Source of the DNA: Anastatus disparis
Lineage: Eukaryota; Arthropoda; Insecta; Hymenoptera; Eupelmidae
Length of the DNA: 64,000 nucleotides
Assembly (NCBI GenBank): GCA_017163975.1
Contig: JAFFSR010000352.1
Coordinates: 726,233-790,232 of the forward strand
Direction of reading: 5' to 3'
Below are positions 23,391 to 34,400 of this stretch, piece after piece. A program made the position numbers and the translations under genes. The first letter of the stretch is position 1. The number at the start of each line of letters is the position of its first letter. The notes beneath the pieces were generated by a model. It was not told where the DNA came from, did not search any database, and worked only from the letters and a program-made list of their open reading frames with translations.

Positions 23391-24821
23391 TCAGGGAAAG
23401 CCGCCCGCCTTCATCAACCTGATTAGCTGATCTCGGCGTCGTTTGGCTGAGTCTAAATTGTCTGCACCACTCAGAATATCGTCCACATATAGCTCCCTGT
23501 TTATTGCGTCCACAGCTTCCGGGAAAGGCCCTCCTTCATCATGGCATAACTGCTTGAGCGTTCGAAGAGCAAGAAATGGTGCACAGGTCTCTCCATACGT
23601 CACAGTCTGTAAAGCGTAATGCAAGACCGGATCTGCCGGTGAAGGGCTCCAAAGCACCCGTTGCAGATGAACATGACTGGGATTGACTCGGATTTGTCTG
23701 AACATCATCTGGACATCAGTACAGAACGCGATGCGGTGGGTCCTCCATCGGGTGACGACTATAGCTAGATCATTTTGTAGTTTTGGGCCGGCCAACAATA
23801 CCTCATTTAGACTTTTCCCACTGCTCGTCGGTCGTGAGGCGTTAAAAACTACCCTGAGCTTATCGCCGTCACCACTACGCTGCCAAATTCCGTGATGAGG
23901 AAGGTAATTCACAGCCGAGTTATCGTCTCTCTGTTCTCGCACTGTGAGGATTCGCATGTGTCCCAGTCGAATGTAATCTTCCATGAATTTTCGATAACTT
24001 TCTGCAAACCTAGGATCACGCTGCATGCGCCGATGAATTGAAGCCAAAGCTGAACGGGCTGCCGTAAAGCTCTCACCCAGAAGAAAGAGGCTGTTAGTCT
24101 TGATGGGCAACGGGACGATGTACCGTCCGGTTTCATCTCTCCGGTGACCTTCAGCGTAGAGTCGTTCACACTCTTCGTCATCTGCCGATCGTCTTATTAC
24201 AGTTGGGACTTCCTCGAGGGACCAAAATCGTTGGACAAGTTTGATGAGTTGATCATGGTATGATTCTACGTCGGCTCGTTGGAGAGTGGAGCAGCTGGTT
24301 GTTACAAGGTTCTTGGATGCTGGCAAATTAACTGGTAGTGATCCACTTATGACCCACCCAAATACTGTGTGTTGAGCGAGGAGATATCCTAGATGATGTA
24401 GTCCTGATAGAACAACTTGACTGTGCACATCAACACCAAGGATAATATCGACTCTACCTGGGTTCGCAAAGTCTGGGTCAGCCAATTCGAAATTGGTTTT
24501 AAGCTTGAGCAAATCACTTGGCGGGGTGCGATTGGGTGTGATGATGCCTATACGCTGTAGTCCATAGACCTCAATAATCCATGATTGAGTTCTAGAGTGG
24601 TCGTAGAGATAAATATGAGTGCGAATCCGCGCTGAGTCCGTTGGTGATCCGGAGGTGCCAGCAACTCCGATGTTAATGCGCTCCAATTCAGTCCCAAGTC
24701 TTCGGGCGAGACTGAGGGTTATCAGCGTCACTTCTGAGCAAGGATCGAGTAATGCTCTGATTCTCTCTGTACGATACTTCCCATCTCCAACGATGACGGC
24801 AGCAGTTGGTAAGATAGCTAG
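23391..24821 (-). CDS. pol: BEL protease and reverse transcriptase
   Basis: The same frame as gag, separated by a TGA at 24822-24824. The aspartic protease active site reads ALLDPCSEVTLIT (Cys where many relatives have Gly). A DUF1758-type protease body with ILGVDV follows. RT motifs are LRVVFNASRP, FCTDVQMMFRQI (first Asp) and YVDDILSGA (catalytic pair). The open stretch from the first Met starts at 24731, but homology clearly begins upstream of it. It ends prematurely at 23391 by frameshift. Confidence 0.9.
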   Translation of the reverse strand, partial: LAILPTAAVIVGDGKYRTERIRALLDPCSEVTLITLSLARRLGTELERINIGVAGTSGSPTDSARIRTHIYLYDHSRTQSWIIEVYGLQRIGIITPNRTPPSDLLKLKTNFELADPDFANPGRVDIILGVDVHSQVVLSGLHHLGYLLAQHTVFGWVISGSLPVNLPASKNLVTTSCSTLQRADVESYHDQLIKLVQRFWSLEEVPTVIRRSADDEECERLYAEGHRRDETGRYIVPLPIKTNSLFLLGESFTAARSALASIHRRMQRDPRFAESYRKFMEDYIRLGHMRILTVREQRDDNSAVNYLPHHGIWQRSGDGDKLRVVFNASRPTSSGKSLNEVLLAGPKLQNDLAIVVTRWRTHRIAFCTDVQMMFRQIRVNPSHVHLQRVLWSPSPADPVLHYALQTVTYGETCAPFLALRTLKQLCHDEGGPFPEAVDAINRELYVDDILSGADNLDSAKRRRDQLIRLMKAGGFP

Positions 24822-26150
24822 TCAGGAGGATGCTGTAGAGTTTTTCGTCCCAGTTGAAGTTCCGTCCGTCTCTGTAGACTCAGCTGTAGAAGGAACTTTG
24901 TCGTAGTTCCGAGCCACCTTGGCTGGAGTGGTCTTTTCAGAGTGTTCACTTGAACGCTTTTTCGCAGCTCCATGTAGAAGTGTATGATGTTGTTGTCCGC
25001 ACGTTCTGCAAACGTTTGGTGAAGGGCAAGTTTTCACTGCGCACTTACTTTTGAGGCAGTTGTAACACAGCCCGAAGCGATTGACGAGACGTCGTCGTTC
25101 TGTTGGGGTGAGACGCCTAAAGTTGTCACAATGACCTATATAATGCATTCCTCCGCATGAAGCGCACTTGTTATTCATAGTGGTTGTTGTAAAAGTCTTG
25201 ATTAGCCTTGAGCATGAGCGTCCACTGCTGAATGATTTGGTTTTCATTTCTGCTGACGCAGACGACCGACTGGCCTCAACTGATTTCAATGTTTGACTAC
25301 GACCCTTCAGAAATGAAATGAGCTCTTCATATGACGGATAGGAGGGCTTATCAACTCCCATTTTCTTAGTGACTTCCTCCTCCCATGCACGTGTTGTAGC
25401 GGGGTCCATGGCCAACGATGTCGCGGTGACAAACCACTCATCCTGTTGACCGACGGCTATTCCCAACGTTTGAAGTTGATTCCTATGGCGATCGCAGTCG
25501 TCAATAAGTCGTTGAAGCCCTTGGGCTGATTCTTCCTTCAAAGGGGGGAGGCGGATAAGCGCTACTATGTGGTCCTTGATTAGTTGTCTCCGTTGGTCAT
25601 ACCGCAGCTCCAGTGCAGCCCATGCATTCGCATAGTTGGTGTCTGTAATGGGAAATTTCTCTAGTGCCTTTTGGGCGTCACCACCCACGTGAGTTTTCAA
25701 ATAGTATAATTTTTCGACGTCTGAAAGGGTGCGGTCTGCGTGAATCAATGAACGAAAAAGGTCCCTGAAGGATTCCCACTCTTCTTGTCTGCCGTCGAAC
25801 ATAGGCAACTTGATCCTGTCAAGTCGAGCTGCACCACGGGCTGGAGTGCTGTCTTCGGAAGTGGACTCACGATGTTCCATTTGGATGTCGTAGAGTTGAC
25901 CACGTGCTGTAGTGTAACTCATTTCGGTGGTATTGTATTTGTTATCCACAAAGTAGCTGCTGGTTCGGGTTGCGTCTTGATTCACAAGTCCCACATGGTT
26001 GCTGATAAAATCTGTTCAGTAACTTTCGAGAAGCTCAAGACGACTCGTAGCGAGGCCTAGTGTCCATTGATTTCGGGGCACATCCTTGATAGTCTGTGCC
26101 GACTGTTCAATAGTCTCGGCCAAAGCAAGTTGCAATCTTTCAAGCTCCAT
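24822..26150 (-). CDS. gag: BEL Gag with zinc knuckles, one internal stop
   Basis: The long open part is 24822-25994 (390 codons). The same frame extends upstream across one TGA (26016-26018, probably a former TGG) to a likely start at 26148-26150 (MELERLQLAL); an ATG at 26237 is also possible. It shows the DUF1759-type gag core (LPMFDGRQEEWESFRDLF), then Cys/His knuckles CASCGGMHYIGHC, CYNCLKSKCAVKTC and CRTCGQQHH, and a basic Ser/Thr-rich end. Gag and pol share one frame, as is usual in BEL/Pao. Confidence 0.9.
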
Positions 26151-26507
26151 TTGTGCAAGAAACCTTGTACAAGTTATGAGAAGTCTGCGAGAATTGATCA
26201 CGCTACTAGAGGTACCTCTTTCGTTGTTCGTGCGCAAGACAGACTATTCTGATGCGTAAGGTTTTGTCGACCTCAGTCTCGCACCAACTGGAGCTAGAGA
26301 TAGATCTCTATTATCGCAGACCAGTGGCCGGGCGAGGGACCATTCACGCTGATCGAACTATAATCGACGCGTCAAACTTTGAGTAGTTCAACTTTTTTCA
26401 GTCCAATTTCTCACCGAGTTCCCTTTAACGAAACGAGTCACACACTAAGACACTCGATATGTTCACTTTGCGTGTCGACTGCCTGAGCCCACCAATGTAG
26501 TGGCGAG

Positions 26508-27089
26508 AAATTCACAGCGTCACGCTCAAAAAGACGCGCATGCACGCGTCAGTCACGAAAAAAAGCGCGGGAAATGCACAGCGTCACTCCTAAAAGAACG
26601 CGCATGCACTCGATAGTAAAGAAAAAAAGCGCGGGAAATGCACAGCGTCACTCCTAAAAGGACGCGCATGCACTCGATAGTAAAGAAAAAAAGCGCGGGA
26701 AATGCACAGCGTCACTCCTAAAAGGACGCGCATGCACTCGATAGTAAAGAAAAAAAGCGCGGGAAATGCACAGCGTCACTCCTAAAAGGACGCGCATGCA
26801 CTCGATAGTAAAAAAAAAAAAAGCGCGGGAAATGCACAGCGTCACTCCTAAAAGGACGCGCATGCACTCGATAGTAAAAAAAAAAAAGCGCGGGAAATGC
26901 ACAGCGTCACTCCTAAAAGGACGCGCCTGCACTCGAGAGTAAAGAAAAAAAGCGCGGGAAATGCACAGCGTCACTCCTAAAAGGACGCGCATGCACTCGA
27001 TAGTAAAGAAAAAAAGCGCGGGAAATGCACAGCGTCACTCCTAAAAGGACGCGCATGCACTCGATAGTAAAGAAAAAAAGCGCGGGAAA
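26508..27089. repeat. 64-bp tandem array in BEL leader
   Basis: About nine units with period 64 bp (65-66 where the A-run is longer). Unit starts at the gcgcggg landmark fall at 26565, 26629, 26693, 26757, 26823, 26888, 26952, 27016 and 27080. Each unit holds ggacgcgcatgcact. The array lies between the primer site and gag, so it is transcribed untranslated leader. Both - strand ORFs over it are by-products of the repeat. Confidence 0.95.
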
Positions 27090-27163
27090 AACCGCTTGCA
27101 CACGTGACCGACACACCGCACACCCGCACAACTCAGACCCCAACAACCAACCACCGCCGGTAG

Positions 27164-27181
27164 ATCCGGCTCGAAGGACCA
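27164..27181 (-). promoter_or_regulatory. Primer-binding site, tRNA-Tyr type
   Basis: The + strand reads atccggctcgaaggacca, identical as far as I recall to the 3' end of insect tRNA-Tyr including CCA. It ends one base from the 5' LTR (27183), the position expected for a minus-strand primer site. Confidence 0.85.
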
Positions 27182-27182
27182 A

Positions 27183-27504
27183 TGTTAATTACGACAGGAA
27201 GATTGTGGAGGGAGTTGGCGGATAATCGTAAACAAGCGGTTTTGTAAACTAGATTTTATTCACTGACTTGAACACGATACAAAACTTCTTTAACTAAACA
27301 AACTATTTCACTTAAGACGAAAGGTTACAAACAAAAAGGAAAATTTCAATTAAGCTTGATTCAACTACACTCGGAGATCCGCTCTCCTCTCGTGCTGGTT
27401 ACTGACTGTGCGCCTACGCGCGAGCACACACACTGAACTCGCCGATGGGCGCCGGTTGGAGGCAGAGTGGGGAGGCGCATGCGCAATGAAGAGAAATTCC
27501 AACA
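27183..27504 (-). repeat. BEL 5' LTR
   Basis: 322 bp, the partner of 20429-20750 with about two mismatches (gc in place of at near 27237). It carries GCGCATGCGC at 27475-27484. The ORF 27467-27997 begins inside this LTR and runs into old env sequence by chance. Confidence 0.95.
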
Positions 27505-27931
27505 AGACATAACCAATCAATATATACTAACAACTTATGATATATCAAAAAATACGACCTTATTGAGTATGAATGATTGTAATCAACTTAGCAATACAAA
27601 AATATGTAAACTACAAATTTTACCTAGGCTAATAGACTCATTATCCGCCTGCGATAAAATATTATTAAATGACACGAGCAAATGTAAAGAACATTATTTC
27701 TCTTTAACTCATAATTTTGTAAAACGTATAAAAAATGATAAATTTCATATTGTACCTATGAAAGAAATGTTATTTAGCGTATTTTGTGAAAATTATAAGA
27801 AAGATATAACGATATCACAAGTTAGTATCGTAAAGCTTGACGATAAATGTCTTATATCTAATACTGCATATTATTTGCATACCTCGCATGACTCTACTAC
27901 ATATACAACCACATTTTTAAGCTTATGTTTT

Positions 27932-28434
27932 TTCTTTTCGTCGAATAGGCCCCCTAGACAAGGATATAGACATTTTTTGATAAATATGGCGAATTAAAGC
28001 CTTTATGAGAACGTAAATAACCAAAGAACTAAGACTCTTACAAAAAAATGCATTAAAAATAAAATAAAGCACAAATTGAATGCTTGAATTTGAAATTTGT
28101 TGCATTGGAAAAGCTTTTGTTGTTCGAAAGTTATTCTCAATTAAATATTACCACGGATTCCTTAATATTTTTAGCATATAAAATATGATCAATTTTTCAC
28201 GTTATTTCATTAATATATTTTAATCGCCTGTAACTTTTGAACCACTGAAGATTTTTTAATGCAACAAAGCTTAAATTTAAGCATTTAATTTGTGCTTTAT
28301 TTTATCATTTATGTATTTTTTTGTAAAAGTCTTAGTTCTTTGGTTATTTAAGTTTTTATAAAGGCTCTTATTCACCATATTTTTAAAAAAATGTCTGTAT
28401 CCTTGTCTAGGGGGCCTATTCGACGAAAAAAAAA
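27932..28434. mobile_element. 0.5-kb foldback element ending env
   Basis: Arms of about 175 bp are inverted copies, outermost ttttcgtcgaataggcccc / ggggcctattcgacgaaaa; inner parts include gcacaaattgaatgctt and aaccaaagaactaagac with their complements. No ORF. It truncates the old Gypsy env at about 27925. Confidence 0.85.
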
Positions 28435-28449
28435 CACGGGTTCATTTTT

Positions 28450-28660
28450 TTTCATCAAAAAATTATACCCTGCAGTTTCAGCCGCATCCGTTTCCCAGAG
28501 GTGGGGTGCTCTCCTTGTAAGTAATCATGGCACATACTACAAGTTAATGCGTTTCTTTTCTGGAAGTCCAGCAATAAAATGGAAAGAAAGTTAATATTTA
28601 TGAGTACAGGTGTACTGTACATTTCACATCTCGTTAACAATATCTTTTCTCTCTGCGCAC
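28450..28660 (+). repeat. Dispersed repeat, copy 1
   Basis: Shares cagtttcagc..atc.gtttcc..gaggtgggg..ctctccttg with 39820-39868 in direct orientation, but its second part (gagtacaggtgtactg, tttcacatctcg near 28597-28632) matches 39880-39925 in inverted orientation. An unclassified repeat with an internal rearrangement. Confidence 0.55.
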
Positions 28661-29620
28661 ATTAATGTACAACCAAAAAAAATTACGAAAATTACATAGA
28701 AAAGATAGGCGACTGATCATAGCCTACAGGTAAGCCTTGAATGGACAATATAAGAAGAAGGTAATTGATCTAAATATTAATAAGAAATCTACAACTCTCA
28801 ACTACACAAAATTTTTTACTTTTTTTCTCTCTTGCATGTGTGAACACAATTTTTTTCGGACATTTCTACTGACTCGACAATTGTTTGAAGTTATTAAAAA
28901 GAGGAATGAAATCTCTCTCTCATTCTTTCAAACGACTATAAAAAGACAGAAAAAGAATAGTTACAAAAAAACTGTTAAATCATCTAAAATACTCTTCCCT
29001 TATGTTAAATTAAACTCTCTTTTTCTCTCTCACATTGAAAAAACAGGAGTGGCAGTCGTGGGGACTGGCCGACAGAAGCTATGCTTCCAGTATATATATA
29101 GAAACTAGGAAGTTAAAAAATTATAGGTTATTTTTTAATGAAAACTGATTATTTTTCATTCAATGTATTATGTATTTAAAAATATATTAATAATATAGTT
29201 TATTAATATCAATTATTAAAAAATTAAGAAAGAAATGTTTATATGCAGCTTATAAAGTTTCATTGATATAAAAAAACGAAGCAGTAAAACTTTCTACTTT
29301 CTCAAATAAAATATATAGAAATGTACAATACCAAAATTTACGAAAAATTTTTCGTAAAAAAATAATTTTTCAAATAGAAACATAGAATAAAAAATTAAAA
29401 AAGAAATTAAAATAAAGATAAAATACCAATTTTGTTTTGTTCTGTAAAATTTTTCTGTCATTTTTTTCTATTTTTTTTTTACTGTATCAAATAGTTTTTA
29501 AATTTGTGGAATTTTTTAACTTTTTTCAATTATTTATAACTATTTAAGAAATAAAGATATGTAAGAAGACTGCAAAAAAAAATATTTTTTTTATTAGGAT
29601 TATATTTTTTTAACTGAGCA

Positions 29621-29675
<55 letters not shown>

Positions 29676-31795
29676 CAGTAATATTACGAGGAAAGTACCT
29701 ATACGAAATCAGTAGGTGCAAGTGAGAGGGTATAGGGAAACCTCGTTAACATGAAAACATATTTAGAAAAAGAGAAACAGTACCCGCTTTGTGTTTACCT
29801 ATAACGTTCTAGTATATATAGATACTTTCCTCAAAATTTTACTGTGTATATATATATATACACACACACACTACAAGCATCAATCGTGGTACATTCAACG
29901 CGCTCATCCACTTGTGTATATACACGCATATTCTTAAGCGGAATCGGAGAGAGGGAAAGAAAGAAAGAGAAAAAAGAATTTAAGTATTTGTATGTTGATA
30001 GAATTATGGCACCCTGTGCCATATTCGTACATTCACGCTGGGTGACATTTGGGACTGTCGATTTTTATACATTTAGTGCCCCTGCCGTAACGTCGCGTAA
30101 GAAGCATAGCTTCAAAAACATAGTTGCCTCTACTGCGTTCTCTAGTAGTGATAGCCATGTTATTCTAGTAGTCAATATATAGTTGAATTATTCTTCTATA
30201 TTAGTAGCATTTACTAGATGAAACGTACTAGGAATTATTATGGTCTTTATAATATTTTATTCATTTTTTTCAAGCTACGCTAACCAAAGTTTTAAGGCTT
30301 TTCAGTCTTGTTCTGAGTCTTGTAGGCTCTTGTTATAATTAGATATTCTCATTTTATTTATTTTCGTTTGTTAGAATATTTGCATGTCCGAACAATATGC
30401 AAATTAACAATATTATTTATCATATAGATTTTGAGGTTCAAATCTATTCATTATGCACTACTGAATGTCGACTAAAGAATCTAGTTGTATTTACTATGTT
30501 GCTGTAGTAAGCGACAGTAGCAGTAAATTAGTAAATCCCATCGTTTTGAACGTAGTAAAGTCAACTATATTTTTTTTCTCAGTGCACACATGACTAACGC
30601 TATTGACGCTTCGATGGCGTGATTGTTGTCTTTTTCTTCCATCTTTTTTCTCTTTCTCTTTATTTTATGTAATTTACGCGTATAGCATCAATAGAAAAAC
30701 TATTTCAGAAAATTTTAATTAATGAATATTTAACATATGAATTTAGTTAGCTTTTCTACTTTATTTTTTTTTTAAGCAAGTGCAAACGTGATTCTTTCGA
30801 CAGAAAATTACTTTTTAGCAAGAGCCACGAATCCACAATGAAAATTGTTACCAACAAAGCTCTTACAAAATCACGCCACTTCCACGAAATCGAAAACCTC
30901 TTGCTCATTTATTAAGACCTCAAAATCCATCTACTACTCCCGAAACACGACTCCACGCTCCCACGACTCAATGAACTCTGACTCTGTGCCCAGCGATTTT
31001 CGATTAGCGACGTCTTGTATAATCTGATCGACCAATGGCAACGCTTAGATTCGGCGGGCTGTTGATGATTTTGGGCGCAAATACATTTTTACTCATTCAA
31101 TAAACTTTTCAAAGATGAAAAATTTTAAAAGGAAATCTAATACTTTTAGAGATTAGTTTTGCTCCTTTTATGACTCTAAGGATAAGGTTTATCTTTAAAA
31201 ATTAATATCTCTTGAAAGGGATCCTCAGATTTCCAAATATTTTTGAAAAATTATTGGTTTATAACATTATTGTAGCTTGATTCGCCTTGTTCGAAGACGC
31301 TTGCTTGGTTTAGTTTTTGACATGTATAAAATATTCACGTAAAATTCGTTTAACAAAAGTTCAGCTCAAGTTTTAATTAACTTCATTCAAACTTTGCTAA
31401 TGAAACTATGCTAAAATTAATATTTTTTATTTTTGTGTCTAGCAAAAGTTTGGGAAGAATTCAATAAATAATCGAATTTTAAAAAAGTTTATTTTTCTTG
31501 AAAAAAGCGCAGAGTAATTTTGGAAAAAGGCAAGCTAGATTTGTCAATGCAAATTTAGTTTAGGTTTGAGGATAGTTGGCTAAAGCTTGTTGTAATTTTA
31601 AATGTATTACTTAAAAGGACATGCCAAAGTTTTTGGTGAGAAATTTCGATTTTGGATTTTCAGAATTGCCTTATAAGAAATTAAATGCAGGACAAACTTT
31701 CGTCCAAAGTTTTTTAAAATTCAAATCATTTAAAAAATATTGAAAAGAAATTTTTTTAAAAAATTTGTGTTTACGTAAAATTATCATGTTTTCAT
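28661..31795. other. No gene; (TA)n microsatellite at 29624-29672
   Basis: AT-rich with a 49-bp TA array and a TATATACACACAC tract near 29850-29872. The ORFs at 28737-29108 and 29844-30182 are low-complexity and match nothing I know. No repeat ends resolved. Confidence 0.5.
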
Positions 31796-32310
31796 TATTG
31801 ATCTTGGAAAAAGATTTACGTGATGTACACTTCGCGGAAAGGATATTTTTCCGAATGTGTACCTCAAATGGCAGCGCTGCATATTTTACCACAGACATAA
31901 GAAAACTTCGAATTATGCATTGAGTTTCGCATCATGATTATTTTGTTTTTTCTTATAGGTTATTCATGCAAAATTCAAATGATAACAACTTAAATTTTAT
32001 TGCTTATATAATTTAAATTCACAATATTAGATTCTATATGATTATTGAACTAAGAAATAAAAATTTTATTTAATAAAATTATAATTCGGATCATGAAAAA
32101 AGAAAGTAATATTATTTGTTTACTAAAATTATGTCATTAAGTAATAAGTAACGATGATGCGAAATTTGCTCTATAATTTGGAATTGTCTTATGCCTGTGG
32201 TAAAATATGCGATGTTGCCATTTGATGTTAACATTCGGAAAAATACCCTTTCCGCCAAGTGTACAAGTTTCGTGTTTTTTTGACGTGACATCTATTTGAA
32301 TTATAAAATC
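31796..32310. mobile_element. 0.5-kb foldback element
   Basis: The left arm (about 31800-31935) carries ggaaagg.tatttttccgaatgt and catattttaccacag; the right arm (about 32150-32305) carries their complements in mirrored order. Arms of about 140-150 bp at roughly 80% identity by eye. The - strand ORFs over both arms are related to each other only because of this. Confidence 0.75.
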
Positions 32311-32922
32311 CCATAGATTACGTGAATATGGGCAATTCAAACCCTTTTTCATATTGAGAACTGGATTTCATAACAATTCAAAAGTGTATAATACAAGTTT
32401 CTGGGGTAGCACACATTTCAATAAGGGCTTGAATTATTGATAGCATATACCAATGTCTCTGACGTGCTGAATTTGATTATTTGTTCAAATGGCTCCTGAG
32501 TTTTTATACATGATTACGTTCAATTATTGCTGTCACATCATTGGATAAATTCAAATTAAAATCAAAATTAATTTTTATTAAATGAGAATATTATTTACCA
32601 ATGTGAATATAATAAGCTACTCTGGAAAAAATACAGCAGGAATTAGAATCAATCATTTTCTAAACCTGAACTTAAGAATATAGATCGGTAGGTACTTTAA
32701 TTTTAACAAGTCTCGAGGAATAAAATTCAAGTCAGTGTCTATCATCCACTAAGTCTATAAAGGAATATGATCATTTACCTGTTATTCACATTTATATTAT
32801 TCATCTGTACTGTTATAAATAGAATGCTCACTCACACTGAATCACACTATTTATAACTTGTAATAAAAAAAAAGTTATTACAAAGTATCAACCATTATTT
32901 CAAGCAAATCTGTCAGGATATA

Positions 32923-33974
32923 CACTCCCGCTCACACGAAGTTGCCCACCATGATCAGTTGAGGTAAAATATATAAAGTTTTACAGTACCGTTGGAAAGC
33001 ATACAAAAAAATTTTAAAAAGATGGGTTAAAAAAGTTTTTTAGAGCTCTTTCAAATGCTGATGGTTTCATTTAAGAATATCTATTTTTGAACTATATTTA
33101 TAGAGCTAAAAGAAAGAAAAAATTTCAAAAATTTTTTGCCCATGTTTAACACTGGGCCAATTCTAGCAAAATTATTCTACGTTAACGTTATACCTTTCAA
33201 ATTAAAGGTTTTTTAGCCCTCTTTCAAAAGCTGTTTGGTTTTTTATGCTATGCCAAACCGTTAAGAAGTTATAACGATTTTTCTGAATAAATTAGCTTTT
33301 TTTTTCAGCTCGCTATATCTCGTAAGCATTACACCGTATTAAAAAATTTCAAAGAAAAAAAATGTTCGTTTTTAGTTAAAGAAAAAATATATAAAATTTT
33401 ATAGCTTGCGATAAAAATTTTTTTTTTCACTTTTTCACCCAGTAATAATTTTAGCAAATATTCCAAATGTAAGAAAAAAATATTTACCGCGAGCTATGAA
33501 ATTTTATATACATATTCTGCACTTGAAAACGAAGATTTTTTTTTCTTTGACATTTTTTAATACGGTGTAATGCTTACGACATATAGCAAGCTGAAAAAAA
33601 GCTAATTTTTTCAGAAAAATCGTTAGAACTTCTTAATGATTTGTCATAGCATAAAAAACCAAACCGCGTTTAAAAGAGGACTAAAAAACCTTCAATTTGA
33701 GAGGTGTAACGTTAACGTAGAATAATTTTGCTAGAATTCGACCCGTGTTAAACATGGGCAAAAAATTTTTGAAATTTTTTCTTTCTTTTGGCTCTATGAA
33801 TATAGTTCCAAAGTAGATATTCTTAAATCAAACTATCAGCATTTGAAAGAGCTCTAAAAATTCTTTCAAATCCATCTTTTCAAAATTTTTTCTTACGCTT
33901 TCCAATGGTACAGTAAAACTTTTTATATTTTACCTCAACCGATCATGGTGGGCAACTTCGTGTGAGCGGGAGTG
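32923..33974. mobile_element. 1.05-kb TA-flanked foldback MITE, left arm only
   Basis: Ends CACTCCCGCTCACACGAAG and its complement, flanked by TA (32921-32922, 33975-33976). Nearly the whole element is two inverted arms. The right arm of the giant palindrome, near 38215, has the uninterrupted site, so the target is one TA and the insertion postdates arm duplication. Confidence 0.9.
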
Positions 33975-33998
33975 TACATTCATACATGTTTTAAAGTA

Positions 33999-34400
33999 CC
34001 CTGTTAGAAAAATTCATATGAATTTTTATATGAAACCTTAATCTGAATTTTTTGTATGAATTTTTAATATATACAATATATATATTTTTGTTTCATTTTT
34101 TTATATTAAAAAATTCACATAAAAAATTGCAGGTTGGATTTTGAAGTTTTTTCATACTTTTCCCATATAAAAATAATGAGATGATCACCATAATTATTAT
34201 TCATTTGAATTTGTCATATAAATTTTTCTTATAAATTTTTTATTTGTATTTTTCATATGAATTTTTTATGTAAATTTTTCATATAAATTTTTTAATGTAT
34301 AAAAATGAAACAAAAATGCAGATTGAATATATGAATAATTCATATGAAAAATTTATATTGAAAATTCATATGAAAATTCATATGAATTTTTTCAACAGGG
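33999..34400. mobile_element. 0.4-kb TA-flanked MITE, left-arm copy
   Basis: Ends CCCTGTTRRAAAAATTCATATGAA, flanked by TA (33997-33998, 34401-34402); the body is built of attcatatgaaaatt-type steps. Its counterpart at 37767-38195 occupies the matching place in the other arm, so it predates the arm duplication. Confidence 0.8.

Larger units (their letters stand above)
20429..27504 (-). mobile_element. BEL/Pao LTR retrotransposon, nearly complete
   Basis: A 7,076-bp element with 322-bp LTRs (TG...CA), a 5-bp duplication agaca (20424-20428 and 27505-27509), a tRNA-Tyr-type primer site, a repeat-bearing leader, gag with zinc knuckles, protease, RT, RNase H, integrase and the BEL-specific C-terminal domain. 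The LTRs differ at about two positions by eye, so insertion is recent. Coding is nevertheless broken by two in-frame TGA codons and two single-base frameshifts. It is inserted in the env of the old Gypsy element. Confidence 0.95.
17206..27925 (+). pseudogene. env: Env (F-protein-like) of old Gypsy element, in three pieces
   Basis: Envelope fusion protein of insect errantivirus type. Piece 1 (17206-18146) has a short surface-subunit segment ending at 17493, a frameshift, then a basic furin-like cleavage region at about 17556-17564 followed directly by the conserved hydrophobic fusion-peptide region and a long helical segment (open 17706-18290). It is cut by a TTAA MITE carrying a hAT element. 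Piece 2 is only 20376-20428 and is cut by the BEL element. Piece 3 (27510-27925) is a cysteine-rich ectodomain segment, ended by a foldback element before any membrane anchor. The presence of env implies that the founder belonged to an env-bearing Gypsy lineage; this copy is dead. Confidence 0.8.

Noticed and set aside
26508..27089. CRISPR-like array
   Set aside because: Units are contiguous without unique spacers, in a retrotransposon leader of a eukaryotic genome.
26654..27182. Two - strand ORFs with internal repeats in the BEL leader
   Set aside because: They arise from the 64-bp tandem repeat; the unit length is not a multiple of three and frames persist only through local length variants.
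28737..29108. 123-codon + strand ORF
   Set aside because: Lys/Phe/Ser-rich, no motif; typical of AT-rich non-coding DNA with TC-rich tracts.
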